This document shows, in pieces, positions 45,547 to 54,129 of a stretch of 64,000 nucleotides of DNA. The DNA lies in contig OZ241868.1 in assembly GCA_965202905.1 (NCBI GenBank), forward strand, positions 2,170,001 to 2,234,000, read 5' to 3'. The notes under the pieces are model-generated. The model made no database searches, was not told where the DNA came from, and saw only the letters and a list, made by a program, of their open reading frames with translations. Within the stretch, counting starts at the first letter, position 1. Every line of letters begins with the position of its first letter. The DNA is from CAYFYS01 sp965202905 (GTDB taxonomy: Bacteria; Pseudomonadota; Alphaproteobacteria; MPNO01). The translations under genes were made by a program, and so were the position numbers.

Positions 45547-45702
45547 GCTTGCTGCGCGAGCGGTTCATTCCCTGCGTGCTCGCCGCCGATCCCGAGGCCT
45601 GTCGCGACGAAGGGCGCGGCGGCCCGGATCCTTCCAGGATCTGGGACATCGCGATGCGAGACGAGAAACCGGGCGGCCACAGCGAACGGCCCGGCGCCGT
45701 AC
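45547..45702 (+). pseudogene. Internal fragment copied from the tartrate dehydratase gene
   Basis: These ~155 bp are more than 90 percent identical by eye to 54785-54938 inside the intact gene (encoding LRERFIPCVLAADPEACRDE and so on). It has no start or end. It follows the acetoacetyl-CoA synthetase gene directly and fills part of a 357-bp spacer; the rest shows nothing recognisable. Confidence 0.85.
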
Positions 45703-45887
45703 CTTCAGACCCCACCAAGCCCTCGGCGGACGCCCCCTCCCGAGAGTCGGGCCGCAGTTCGGTTGCCGTGAGGCCGCTCCAGACCACGCCCAACCCGCCA
45801 CCACTGGCACCTTCACCGGTTACCTGCTGGGGCAGATTCAAGATATTGAGAGATAACCATTTACCCAAAGGGTAAGGATTTCACAAG

Positions 45888-46907
45888 TTACAGGACAGCC
45901 ACCGCTCGTTCGATGGCTTCTTTGTAGCGCTCGAGGGGCTCTTTATTGACTTGCGATTTTATATTGAACACCTCATACGCGCCAACTTTGATCTGTCTTA
46001 TAGGCATTCCTTGGTGCGACGCCACAATTGCCACTGAATGCGTGTCGGGAATGTCGAAGAAGTATTCATCCTCTCCTCCTCTAGAATCGGGTCCACGAGC
46101 AGCGTCCTTCTCCAAAAGTCTTTTGGCCCTTTTTTTGATTTCACCAAACATCGCCCCGAATGCCTTGGATGCTCTAGCATTGTACTGTGTGCTTCTGTTC
46201 ATAAGGATAAGCTTGATGCTGGGCGGGGTCAGCCCTTCTTTCTTCAGGCGCGAGGAGAACATCGCGCCTTTATATCGGTCGGGAACTCCGTGCTCGTAAA
46301 CGAGTTGGCCGATGTTGTCGATCGCACGGGCTGAGCTCCCATCCGCCGAGCACGGAATAATGAGCTTGTTTGCCGCGACGATGGAGAGCTCAGTGTAAGC
46401 TGCAAAGCTGGGATTGCAGTCGATGAAGATGGTCGAAGTCGGCTCGTTGGTTTCCAGAACGTCACACAAGTCTGCCAACCAGCTATGCACATTTTTCCAT
46501 GCATCTTGAGGCAGACTCTGAGTCGCGATCTGGTTGATAGCCTCGGCTTGTACTTCGAGGGATGGATCACCAGCGATCAGAAAAAGATTTTCCGGTATTC
46601 TCTTGTTCCGTCTGTGTATCTCGATCGCAAAATCAGCCTCTGAGCCGGTTGGTTCATGAGGCTGCTTCAGCCTGCTATCGAAGTATCCTCCAATAGTCTG
46701 TCTCTCCAGCCCATCTAGAAGTTTCGCCAATTCATCCGCGCCACGACCGTTGCCGCCGAGAAATATCTCCGACACGTTCGCTTGAGGACACATGTCGATG
46801 ACATACACTTTCTTGTCCGGATTGGCCGCGGCGTATTCCGAAGCGAACACGAACGTCAGGAACGACTTCCCGACACCGCCCTTGTTGTTCCAGATGGCAT
46901 AACGCAT
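45888..46907 (-). CDS. Orphan ParA/AAA_31 family ATPase
   Basis: A 339-residue deviant-Walker ATPase: NKGGVGKSFLTFVFASEYAA (residues 6-25), a switch-I-like VIDMCPQANVSE, and Walker B-like TIFIDCNPSFAAYTELSIVAA. The C-terminal half is long, with no ParB or HTH partner gene beside it. GC content is clearly below the neighbouring genes, implying transfer (plasmid, phage or island origin). A strong AAGGAGAATGCG site precedes the ATG at 46905-46907. It may serve segregation or positioning of a mobile element (inference). Confidence 0.85.
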   Translation of the reverse strand: MRYAIWNNKGGVGKSFLTFVFASEYAAANPDKKVYVIDMCPQANVSEIFLGGNGRGADELAKLLDGLERQTIGGYFDSRLKQPHEPTGSEADFAIEIHRRNKRIPENLFLIAGDPSLEVQAEAINQIATQSLPQDAWKNVHSWLADLCDVLETNEPTSTIFIDCNPSFAAYTELSIVAANKLIIPCSADGSSARAIDNIGQLVYEHGVPDRYKGAMFSSRLKKEGLTPPSIKLILMNRSTQYNARASKAFGAMFGEIKKRAKRLLEKDAARGPDSRGGEDEYFFDIPDTHSVAIVASHQGMPIRQIKVGAYEVFNIKSQVNKEPLERYKEAIERAVAVL

Positions 46908-46990
46908 CGCATTCTCCTTGAGTGGCGGCCTACAAGCTTGTCTAATCACCTCAAAGAATGGGAATTGATCAGCCGATCCAGCCTCTGATG

Positions 46991-47083
46991 TTCACTCGCA
47001 CCAACTCTCGCGCCGCCCGCCACCGTAAGCTCGCCCATGGCCAGCCGCGACCAGCGCCGCCGACAGCGGCTACCCGTCAACAG
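46991..47083 (-). pseudogene. Thermonuclease 3'-end fragment (copy 1)
   Basis: The ~90 bp match the 3' ends of the thermonuclease remnants at 59045 and 61610 (encoding parts of GRPLSAALIAAGHGRAYGGG in homologous frames). It has no other gene context. The 475-bp spacer between the ParA and pentapeptide genes also contains a ~40-bp piece of TPR coding sequence at 47133-47175 and is otherwise unassigned. Confidence 0.6.
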
Positions 47084-47382
47084 TATTGCACAGAATAATG
47101 GATACCAACAACGGTTGTTAATAATTTTTTATATTGCTGCATCGTAGTCGGCGATGGCGTCCTCGAAGGCGCGCCGCGGCAGAGGCCGCACTCCGCCGCG
47201 AGTCCGATCTGCCCTGGCCGGACGGCGCCAGGTTGAGCCTCGCCGACGCGGCGGTTGCAGCCTGGAGGACTGCGCCAAAAAATTAGGGATGGGCGCGGAC
47301 CGGTGGTTGGCCGCGTCTGCGCGGTGGCAGCCGGACCCAATCTAACGGCCGCCAGCCGGTCGCGAGCTCGCGATACGGTAGG

Positions 47383-48561
47383 TCAGCCCTTCCGCTGCCG
47401 CCGTTTCTGCCAACGGGGCCATCGCTCCTTGGCCGCATCTTCGTCCCAGTCAAAGCCGTCCGGTAGAGTTGGTGGGAAGCCGTCCGGGTGCTGACTACAG
47501 GAGTTGAGTTGCGTCTGCGTGAGTCCTTTCGCGTCGGAAAGGTCCGCGTCAGAAAGGTCTGCGCCGGTGAGCCTCGCGCCGGAGAGGTTCGCGCCGGTGA
47601 GGATTGCGTAGAAGAGGTTCGCGCCAGAGAATTTTGCGTTGGAGAGGTTGGCGAGTTCGAGGCCCGCGTGGGCGAGGTCCGCGTGGGCGAGGTTTGTGGG
47701 GACGCAGTTCACGGGAGCGAGGGTTGCGTGGGTGAGGGTCGCGTGGGTGAGGGTCGCGTGGGTGAGGGTTGCGCCGGCGAGGTTCGCGCCGGCGAGGTTC
47801 GCGCCGGCGAGGTCCGCGCGGTTGAGGATCGCGCGGTTGAGGATCGCGCCGGAGAGAATCGCGCGGGAAAGTTTCCCGTCGGTGAGGTTCGCGCCGGCGA
47901 GATTTATCTCGTGAAGGTCGAACCACAGATCGTCCGGCAACTCGTTCTCGGCCACGGTACGGACGGCGATATGCACCAGCGGGTCGACTTTCACTCCCGC
48001 CTGGGTCTTCGCGGCTTCTGTCTCTCCGACGGAACCGTGCGACCGGACGAATTCCTCCAGCATGCGGAGCGCGTCCCCCTTGTACGGGTTGTCCTCGTCA
48101 TGAACCAGCCGTCCCAGGGTTCTGGCGCCCGCCTTTCTGACCGTTTCGTTCTCGTCCTTCAGCAGTTCGACCGCCTGGAACAACCGGGTCTGGGAAAGCG
48201 ACTGCCGGTGTTGCCTGTCGGATTGCGTCATTGCCTCGCGTTGCGCCTCGACTGCTTCGCGTTGTCCGTCAACTGCTTTTCGTTGTGCCTCGACTGCTTT
48301 TCGTTGTGCCTCGACTGCTTTTCGTTGTTCGTCAACCTGCCGCTCGGCGATCCGGCTTCGCCATACGGCGAGCACGGCGGCCCAGATCGCGGCTATGATG
48401 AGACCGTAATTGCGAACGATCTCTCCATGCGACGGGCCGCCATGGTCGGCGGCTGAACGCTTGGCCTCGTCCCAACCCAAATCGAGCAGAGGCGCTGTCA
48501 GAACTACAGCCACGGCGAAAACGATGATCTCCACTGCGTGTTTTTTCGCCCACTTCTTCAT
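47383..48561 (-). CDS. Membrane-anchored pentapeptide-repeat protein with coiled coil
   Basis: A 392-residue protein. Two predicted membrane helices (about residues 11-28 and 52-68) precede a heptad-like coiled coil made of near-identical RKAVEAQ units (about residues 76-110). A helical domain follows (FQAVELLKDENETVRKAGARTLGRL, resembling an adaptor seen before pentapeptides). About 25 pentapeptide repeats form the C-terminal half (residues about 220-365). The role is unknown; such proteins occur in signalling or defence-like accessory loci. The N-terminal segment was reused in the gene at 58347. A GGGGGAGACGG site precedes the ATG. Confidence 0.82.
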   Translation of the reverse strand: MKKWAKKHAVEIIVFAVAVVLTAPLLDLGWDEAKRSAADHGGPSHGEIVRNYGLIIAAIWAAVLAVWRSRIAERQVDEQRKAVEAQRKAVEAQRKAVDGQREAVEAQREAMTQSDRQHRQSLSQTRLFQAVELLKDENETVRKAGARTLGRLVHDEDNPYKGDALRMLEEFVRSHGSVGETEAAKTQAGVKVDPLVHIAVRTVAENELPDDLWFDLHEINLAGANLTDGKLSRAILSGAILNRAILNRADLAGANLAGANLAGATLTHATLTHATLTHATLAPVNCVPTNLAHADLAHAGLELANLSNAKFSGANLFYAILTGANLSGARLTGADLSDADLSDAKGLTQTQLNSCSQHPDGFPPTLPDGFDWDEDAAKERWPRWQKRRQRKG

Positions 48562-48745
48562 CCGTCTCCCCCGACCGGCGCCCTCGTCGCGTCAAGATTT
48601 TCGCTAAAGGCCATGATGGCGCCCACCCCCGAACCGCGGGTCGTGAGACGCGACCCGTGGCATGGATGTCCCGATTTTCAGGCGGCGGACCCGGCTCCGT
48701 CTACGCGCGCGCGCTGAAGCGCCTTCGTCAAGCCTCGGGGTAAAA
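48562..48745. repeat. Duplicated upstream region, partner at 58785-58975
   Basis: The sequence upstream of the pentapeptide gene is repeated with about 90 percent identity upstream of the chimeric TPR gene (for example cgtcaagattttcgctaaag and gcggacccggctccgtctac are shared). Promoter and leader were therefore duplicated together with the N-terminal coding segment. Confidence 0.85.
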
Positions 48746-48915
48746 AGGTTCAGCAACGACGATATGGTGCGCTACAAGGGCCGCGCGCCGCAAGCTGCCG
48801 CAAGCCGCCGCCGCCGCTATTGCGTCAAGGCAAGCGTCCGGGTCCACGAACATCCCGACCGAACGCTGGCCATCTTCCACGGCCCATCTTCCACGGCCCC
48901 GGGTGCATCGGCCGC
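48745..48915 (+). mobile_element. ISNCY-type transposase C-terminal remnant
   Basis: A reading with SNDDMVRYKGRAPQ, then YCVKASVRVHEHPDRTLAIF and HGP, matches the conserved C-terminus of ISNCY-family transposases (VRYxG ... VKAxVRVHxYPDGxLAIFHGP). A 15-bp tandem duplication (catcttccacggccc) sits at its end. The rest of the element is missing. The following ~280 bp up to the next peptide gene are unassigned and probably hold its promoter. Confidence 0.7.
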
Positions 48916-49212
48916 TATCGGGCCTGCGGGCGGCCGATCGGGCAGGAGACCGATACCGGAAGGGCGGCGTGAACCGCTTCGACGCCGGCCAAACCTGCGG
49001 TCGCCTGTCGCTCCCCCCCGGTTCGACCGGCGGCGACAACGACAGAAGCGGACAAACGGCAGGGAACCCGTACCGGACAACTCGGAACGTTCTCGACAGA
49101 GCCCGGATAAACGCTTGCGGCGGCGTCAGCAACGATTTACCTTACGGATCTGCGTCGCGCCCCACCGTGTGGGGCATCCAGACCGACCGAGGCTTGGAAG
49201 GAGGAATGAGGC

Positions 49213-49382
49213 ATGAAAAAGATCGTCGAGACTTTCACCCCCCCCCCGCGAAGGACAGCAGCGCGGAGTTGACACGCTGGACCCGGCCGACGATCCACGA
49301 ACTGGGGCGCGTTCAGGGGACGGAAGGCGGTCCCCAACTCGAAGAGAGTGAGAATACCTATAACAGGCCCGATGGTTCGTAG
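49213..49382 (+). CDS. Lasso-peptide-like precursor A, out of frame at a C10 tract
   Basis: After AAGGAGG, an ATG at 49213 opens MKKIVETFT; then a run of 10 C (49238-49247) shifts the frame. With 11 C the frame would continue KDSSAELTRWTRPTIHELGR and then VQGTEG. The predicted core is GPQLEESENTYNRPDGS, with Gly1 and Glu8 able to form a macrolactam. As written, only an ATG at 49206, too close to the ribosome site, reads the core in frame. Known lasso leaders carry YxxP, a downstream Gly and a Thr near the cleavage site, which this matches with Trp for Tyr. No maturation genes are adjacent. Confidence 0.6.
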
Positions 49383-49480
49383 GCGTCGAGCGCCGTTGCG
49401 ACAGGCCGATAGCAGCGGCTGGCGAGACCGGGAGTTGAAACAGGGCAGGGGGAAGAATCTCCCTTCAAGCCCAATCGAGG

Positions 49481-50025
49481 CTATGCGCCCCGAAGACGGC
49501 GCAACCGCTCGTCGATCCCGGCCTCGGGAAGGAAGACCGCATCATCCGCCCGCCAGGATTCCAGGGCGGAGATGAGAAGCCCGACCTCGCAGACTTCGGC
49601 GACATGCAGTTCGTCAATGATCCAGAGAACCCCGTGAACACGCACGCCGCGCGCCGTTGCGACTTTCCGCAGACGGCGGTCTCCGGTCAGGAGTATTCCG
49701 TTTTCGTGGCGGGCGGTGGTCACCAGGGCGAAGCAGTCATTGACCGAAAGGCCGCTACGGGCGCGGCGCAGCGCCGAGACCTGCGCGACCTCCTCACCCT
49801 CACCCGGCAGATCGCAGGTGGCGAGACCACCGTCTTCGAGCGTCTTCGAGCATCCGCCACTCTTGCGCCGTGAATGCGCCGTGAAATCGAGAAGCTCCTC
49901 CTCACGGATCGGCAGGGGCGCGCGATGAAACGATCACGATGAAACGATAAGGCAACCGCAGCAGGATATGTAGCAATCGCCCCTTCTTCAGGTCGATCGG
50001 ACAGGAGGCGTCATTGACGACGACA
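49481..50025 (-). pseudogene. PIN-domain (VapC/DUF3368-like) toxin broken by three tandem duplications
   Basis: Blocks VVVNDASCPIDLKKGRLLHI, LSVNDCFALVTTARHENGIL, LTGDRRLRKVA and VHGVLWIIDELH form one PIN RNase with acidic residues Asp (NDAS), Asp (NDCF) and Asp (GDRRLR). The frame is broken by short duplications seen on the plus strand: cgatgaaacgatca-type at 49923-49948, gcgccgtgaat at 49866-49887 and cgtcttcgag at 49831-49850. It lies just downstream of the Xre-ImmA gene on the same strand, the usual toxin position. Undoing the duplications restores most of the frame. Confidence 0.75.
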
Positions 50026-50075
50026 CGGGGACGACGACACGGGGACGACGACACGGGGACGACGACACGGGTCAC
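50026..50075. repeat. 14-bp tandem repeat between the antitoxin and toxin genes
   Basis: Four copies of a unit close to gacgacgacacggg form the junction between the Xre-ImmA stop and the PIN gene start. Copy number would change the spacing or the toxin start. Confidence 0.8.
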
Positions 50076-51151
50076 CGGTCACGCGGCCCCCTGATGTCAC
50101 GTTCGACACTGCTCAAGGAACGCCCGAGCATCTGCGCCGCCCGCACAGGCGAAATCATCTCTTCGCCGAGCGCGCGCCAGACGAGCCGCTCGAAGCGCTG
50201 CGCCTTCTCGAAGGCCGCGAAGCCTTCTTCTGGTCCGAGAGGCTCCGGCTCTTCGCGCCTCCAGCCTCTCGCATAAGTCTTGAACTTATACCCGACGGCG
50301 CTCTCCGACAGGATGCCCACCTGTCCAAGCCTCACGAGCATCGCGGCGGCGGAGACGCCATAGCTGCGCTTGAGCCACATGATCTCGGGCCCGGGTATGT
50401 TGTGACGGTTCCGGCCGGCTTCCCCTTCCAGATGCTCGCGCGGGATGAGGAACGCCCCCGCAAAGCGGTTCATCGCGCGCTCTTTCTTTGGCGCCGCATT
50501 GCCGGTGGCGGCGATGATCCGGTGGGCGAGCTCATGGGCGAGGTTGAAGCGCCTGCGTTCGACAGTGGTATGCAGCGAGACCACGATCACCTCGGCTGGC
50601 GGGTTATCCGCCCGCTCGACATGACAGGCCAGACCGTTGATGCGTTCGGGGAGATCGGCCTCGATGATTTTCAGCCCCTTGTCTTCGAGCAGCGCGGTCA
50701 TACTCGGGATCGGGTCGATCCCGAGCTTCCATTCCTCGCGAACCTCGCGCGCCTTGGCGTCGATAGCCTCTTCATCGGCGATCCGCTCTACGCGCAAATC
50801 GGCGAAGGGGTCTTCGGGCGGATGCAGGTCGAGGATGTCCTCGATGGCGAAATAGTCTTCGAGCTTCTCCATCGTGAGGGCTTCCGCCATCGCGCGATCC
50901 TGCGCCGAGGCGGTCGAGTTCTTCCGCCACTCGACGCTTTCCAGGGCTTCGACCTGCCCCCCGACCAGGAAGTCGAGGGATGCGCCAAGCGCTTTGCCGA
51001 GCCCGACCAGCACTGCCGAGGACGGCATCATCTTGCCCGCCTCGTATTTGCTGATGGCCTGCGCCGACACGCCTGGGGTCACGCGGTCTGCGAGCGCCTG
51101 CATGGAGAGACCGGCCCGCTTGCGGGCCAGCCTGAGCCTTTGTCCGAACAT
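50072..51151 (-). CDS. Xre-type regulator fused to ImmA/IrrE metallopeptidase (antitoxin-like)
   Basis: A 359-residue protein. The N-terminal HTH_3 domain spans residues 1-65 (LRLARKRAGLSMQALADRV, ISKYEAGKMMPSS). The central peptidase domain has the zinc motif NLAHELAHRI (HExxH, about residue 205) followed by an acidic third-ligand region (NRFAGAFLIPREHL). A C-terminal segment with VRAAQMLGRSLSSVERDI resembles a second small HTH. Xre-COG2856 proteins paired with PIN toxins are a known toxin-antitoxin class; this one probably represses its own promoter and neutralises the PIN protein. Confidence 0.88.
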   Translation of the reverse strand: MFGQRLRLARKRAGLSMQALADRVTPGVSAQAISKYEAGKMMPSSAVLVGLGKALGASLDFLVGGQVEALESVEWRKNSTASAQDRAMAEALTMEKLEDYFAIEDILDLHPPEDPFADLRVERIADEEAIDAKAREVREEWKLGIDPIPSMTALLEDKGLKIIEADLPERINGLACHVERADNPPAEVIVVSLHTTVERRRFNLAHELAHRIIAATGNAAPKKERAMNRFAGAFLIPREHLEGEAGRNRHNIPGPEIMWLKRSYGVSAAAMLVRLGQVGILSESAVGYKFKTYARGWRREEPEPLGPEEGFAAFEKAQRFERLVWRALGEEMISPVRAAQMLGRSLSSVERDIRGPRDR

Positions 51152-51276
51152 GGCCCTCTCCCGACGGTTGTATCGTGGTTGATAAGCGACCTTTTCTAAT
51201 CATATTTAGACATGAGCTTGTCGGATCGTCAAAAAATTGTCGAGTCGTCAACCGACATCGACACGAGGAATCCAAA
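51152..51276. promoter_or_regulatory. Divergent control region with 15-bp direct repeats
   Basis: The AT-rich spacer between the Xre-ImmA gene and the DUF2188 gene contains ttgtcggatcgtcaa at 51218-51232 and ttgtcgagtcgtcaa at 51237-51251. The two direct repeats are spaced 19 bp centre to centre and differ at two positions. They are candidate operators for the Xre protein. Confidence 0.5.
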
Positions 51277-51501
51277 ATGTCCAAGAAAAATCAGCACGTT
51301 GTGCCGAATCGGGGCGGTTGGGCCGTGAAAGGGGCAGGGAATAAATACGCATCTTCCCGCCACGAGACGCAGCGTGAGGCCATCGCGGTCGCGCGTAAAA
51401 CCGCCCTTCGTCAGGGTAGCGAGATGCTGATCCACGGCAGGAACGGTCGCATTCGCGAGCGTAACACCTACGGCAACGATCCCTTCCCTCCGAAAGGCTG
51501 A
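51277..51501 (+). CDS. DUF2188 small protein
   Basis: A 74-residue basic protein. NQHVVPNRGGWAVKGAGNKY and the following RHETQREAIAVAR then GSEMLIHGRNGRIRERNTYG match DUF2188, a small domain common in accessory islands. The ATG at 51277 follows ACGAGGAATCC. It is divergent from the Xre-ImmA gene and probably shares its regulation. The molecular role is unknown. Confidence 0.85.
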   Translation: MSKKNQHVVPNRGGWAVKGAGNKYASSRHETQREAIAVARKTALRQGSEMLIHGRNGRIRERNTYGNDPFPPKG

Positions 51502-51519
51502 CGCGAAAGGAACGACCGA

Positions 51520-51731
51520 ATGGCCGGTATCGGAATGCGGTTCAACGGCCGCAAGATCACCTCCGCCGCCCAGCTTCAGCGTGAGCTGGAGCGCAGCATG
51601 GAGAAGCATGTCGAAGACAGCCTGAAGAAGGCTGCCGGTCCTGGCGTGCAGATGAAGAAGACCCGCGACGGCTACACCTTCGAGGGCGCGCGCCCGGGCA
51701 GATCGAGCGCATGAAGAAGCGGCTGCGCTGA
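51520..51731 (+). pseudogene. Small hypothetical protein with a frameshift near its end
   Basis: MAGIGMRFNGRKITSAAQLQ starts a basic alpha-helical protein. Near 51690 the frame appears to break: the continuation APGQIERMKKRLR ending at 51729-51731 is in another frame, and the present frame ends earlier, at 51714. It lies 18 bases after the DUF2188 gene, so the two were probably cotranscribed. I do not recognise a family. Confidence 0.5.
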
Positions 51732-51774
51732 CGTGGCCGTGAAGCCGCCTCGAATGGAAGGCTCCCCGAACTTC

Positions 51775-51960
51775 ATCGCTCGTCGTCCTTGCAACACCTC
51801 CGCAAGACCTCCGCCCGCTTCATGGCGCATCCGCTTCATGGCGCCGCCTCTGCCGAGGCGACGGCAAACCGGACGGATCGCCCGGACGGATCGCCCGGAC
51901 GGATCGCATGGCGCCGGCGCCGGACATGACGCTTGTTGGCGACGCCCCGCTTGACGCGGC
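51775..51960. repeat. Dispersed accessory repeat (recurs at 53.2, 54.1, 55.8 and 57.4 kb)
   Basis: The blocks gaacttcatcgctcgtcgtc, ccttgcaagacctccgcc, gcgacggcaaaccggacgga and gccggcgccggacatgacgc are shared, in whole or part and in either orientation, with 53205-53330, 54125-54260, 55795-55910 and 57300-57480. The block ccggacggatcgc is itself tandemly repeated three times here. It is a recurrent module at the edges of rearranged segments. Confidence 0.75.
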
Positions 51961-51994
51961 CGGAAACCCGGCATACCGACCCGGCATACCCGAC

Positions 51995-52420
51995 AAGGCG
52001 AATCCGGTGCGAGAGCGCCGACACGAAGACCCTGCATGGTTTCCTCGCCGGGAACGCCAGGCCCGACGCCAGGGTCCATACGGACGAGGCGGCGGCGTAC
52101 AGGGGCGCCCCCTTCGACCATGAGATCCCTTTCGACCATGAGCCCCCTTCGACCATGAGATGGTGAGCCATAGCGCCGGCGAGTTCGTCCGCGGCGTGGT
52201 CTACGTCAATGGCATGGAGTGTTCTCCGGGCCACCCTGCATCGGGCCTGCAAGGGCGTTCATCGCAAGATCGGCCCGAAGCGCCTTCACCGCCATGTCAG
52301 CCACTTCGCTGCCCGCCACGATGTGCGGGACGTGGATCGTGCGGGGCGTGGATACGGTCGGGCGGATGGGCTCTGCTGCGGGCGCGATGCGCGGGAAGCA
52401 CCTCACCTGCAAGGCGCCTG
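51995..52420 (+). mobile_element. IS1595-family (ISXO2-like) transposase remnant
   Basis: Readings across frames give ADTKTLHGFLAGNARPDARV, HTDEAAAYRGAPFDHE, SAGEFVRGVVYVNGMES-like, FHRKIGPKRLHRHVSHFAAR-like and RMGSAAGAMRGKHLT. These are in the order of the ISXO2 catalytic domain with an Asp in TDEAAAY. The reading is broken by a triple ttcgaccatgag duplication (52121-52155) and frameshifts. No N-terminal half or terminal repeats were found. Confidence 0.75.
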
Positions 52421-52638
52421 CAAGGCGACGATCGTCGCAAACGGACTGGCGTCAGGAGCGCGCGGCCAATGGCGCCGACGATGGAACGCCGCAGAGTATT
52501 TCGAGAGTATTTCGCCTTTTGCGGAAAGACGGGGAAGAGTTGCGCTTTGCGCCGACGCCATTTGCCCGACGCCATTTGCGACATGAACGGTTACGGTGCC
52601 CTGTTCCGCTTCAAGCGTGACGGGCTTCAAGCGTGACG

Positions 52639-52790
52639 GGAAGATCGTCGAACTCGTCGCGCGCGAGGTCGTCCACGGCCGGCAGGTCGAGAACATCGAC
52701 GCGCTGGCCAACCGCTGGCCAACCCCCGGGGGGGGGCGCTGGAACACTTCACCGATCGCGAAGAACTGAAAAGCTGAAGCGCGGCACGCA
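52639..52790 (+). pseudogene. Copied 3' end of acetoacetyl-CoA synthetase (copy 1)
   Basis: From aagatcgtcgaactcgtcgc to past the stop, this matches aacS 45408-45552 with few changes. It encodes KIVELVAREVVHGRQVENID and ends EALEHF-like then TDREELKS. A small duplication and a G tract disturb the frame (52715-52740). No 5' part of the gene is present. Confidence 0.88.
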
Positions 52791-52934
52791 GCCGGCCGCC
52801 GACGCAGCCGCCAGCGGCGCATCCGCCAGTTGAGGGCCTTCAGGGTGTCGGCGTCCAACGCCGCCTGTCTGGCGTAGAACTCGTAGCGCCAAGCCCCAGC
52901 GCCGCGCTATCCGCAGAGTGACGGCGGCCGTGCA

Positions 52935-53121
52935 TCATGATACTGTGGGTTGCTCATAAACATTCTCCACACTTAAAATGCGTTGGCCGCCTTCCGTCCC
53001 CTGGACGCGGCCCAGCTCGCGGACCGTCGGCCGGGTCCAGCGTGTCAACTCCGCGTTGCTATTCCTCGCGGGGGGGGGGGGGGGGGTAATCTTTGAAAGT
53101 CTTCTTCACGCCGTCGCTCAT
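52935..53121 (-). CDS. Lasso-peptide-like precursor B, out of frame at a 17-bp C/G tract
   Basis: Starting with MSDGVKKTFKDY, the gene enters a run of 17 C on the coding strand (53070-53086), which leaves the frame one base off. Restored to 16 or 19, it continues NSNAELTRWTRPTVRELGRV and QGTEG, giving the core GQRILSVENVYEQPTVS with Gly1 and Glu8. An AGAAAGGAAACC site precedes the ATG. The core and flanks are identical to copy C. Confidence 0.6.
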
Positions 53122-53567
53122 GTCTCGGTTTCCTTTCTGGCTTCGACCGGCCTCGCTGCTATCGCGCGGTACTCCGGACCCAGAGATGTTATGCGCGTTC
53201 TCCGGCCGCGTCAAGCGGGGCGTCGCCAACGAGCGTCATGTCCGGCGCCATGAAGCCGGCGGAGGTCTTGCAAGGACGACGAGCGGTGAAGTTCGAGGAG
53301 CTTCATGCGAGGCGGGGCAGGCCCGGGAGCCGGCGGCGGAGGCGTTGGGCGTCCGTTGGGCGTCCCGGCGCGCACGCTCGTCAGGAGCGCGCGGCCAATG
53401 GCGCCGACGATGGAACGCCGCAGAGTATTTCGAGAGTATTTCGCCTTTTGCGGAAAGACGGGGAAGAGTTGCGCTTTGCGCCGACGCCATTTGCCCGACG
53501 CCATTTGCGACATGAACGGTTACGGTGCCCTGCTCCGCTTCAAGCGTGACGGGCTTCAAGCGTGACG

Positions 53568-53710
53568 GGAAGATCGTCGAACTCGTCGCGCGCGAGGTCG
53601 TCCACGGCCGGCAGGTCGAGAACATCGACGCGCTGGCCAACCGCTGGCCAACCCCGGGGGGGGGCGCTGGAACACTTCACCGATCGCGAAGAACTGAAAA
53701 GCTGAAGCGC
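53568..53710 (+). pseudogene. Copied 3' end of acetoacetyl-CoA synthetase (copy 2)
   Basis: Same fragment as at 52639, carried by the R2 unit. It is nearly identical to copy 1 and more distant from the intact gene, so a single capture followed by tandem duplication is the simplest history. Confidence 0.88.
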
Positions 53711-53847
53711 GGCACGCAGCCGGCCGCCGACGCAGCCGCCAGTTGAGGGCTTTCAGGGTGTCGGCGTCCAACGCCGCCTGTCTGGCGTAGAACTCGTAGC
53801 GCCAAGCCCCGGCGCCGCGCTATCCGCAGAGTGACGGCGGCCGTGCG

Positions 53848-54035
53848 TCATGATACTGTGGGTTGCTCATAAACATTCTCCACACTTAAAATGCGTTGGC
53901 CGCCTTCCGTCCCCTGGACGCGGCCCAGCTCGCGGATCATCGGCCGGGTCCAACGTGTCAACTCCGCGTTGCTATTCCTCGCGGGGGGGGGGGGGGGGGG
54001 TAATCTTTGAAAGTCTTCTTCACGCCGTCGCTCAT
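53848..54035 (-). CDS. Lasso-peptide-like precursor C, out of frame at an 18-bp C/G tract
   Basis: Same as precursor B except that the leader reads TRWTRPMIRELGRV and the tract is 18 bases (53983-54000), one base different from copy B. As written, translation ends soon after the Pro run. In the restored frame the core is again GQRILSVENVYEQPTVS. The one-base length difference between otherwise near-identical copies is direct evidence that the tract varies. Confidence 0.6.
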
Positions 54036-54129
54036 GTCTCGGTTTCCTTTCTGGCTTCGACCGGTCTCGCTGCTATCGCGCGGTACTCCGAACCTAAAGA
54101 TGTTATGCGCGTTCTCCGGCCGCGTCAAG

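Larger units (their letters stand above)
52451..53379. repeat. Tandem duplication unit R1 (929 bp)
   Basis: This segment is repeated directly at 53380-54292 with more than 95 percent identity by eye. It contains a copy of the acetoacetyl-CoA synthetase 3' end, a lasso-like precursor on the minus strand, and the accessory repeat module. Internal short tandem duplications (agagtatttcg, gacgccatttgcc, cttcaagcgtgacggg, ctggccaacc) are shared by both units, so they predate the large duplication. Confidence 0.9.

Noticed and set aside
43302..45680. A 792-codon open frame on the minus strand
   Set aside because: It is antisense to acetoacetyl-CoA synthetase and shows no family motifs; it also spans the repeat-rich spacer.
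47488..48456. A 322-codon plus-strand frame with regular Gly-Glu-Val-Arg repeats
   Set aside because: It is antisense to the pentapeptide repeats, and its regularity is explained by the period of that gene.
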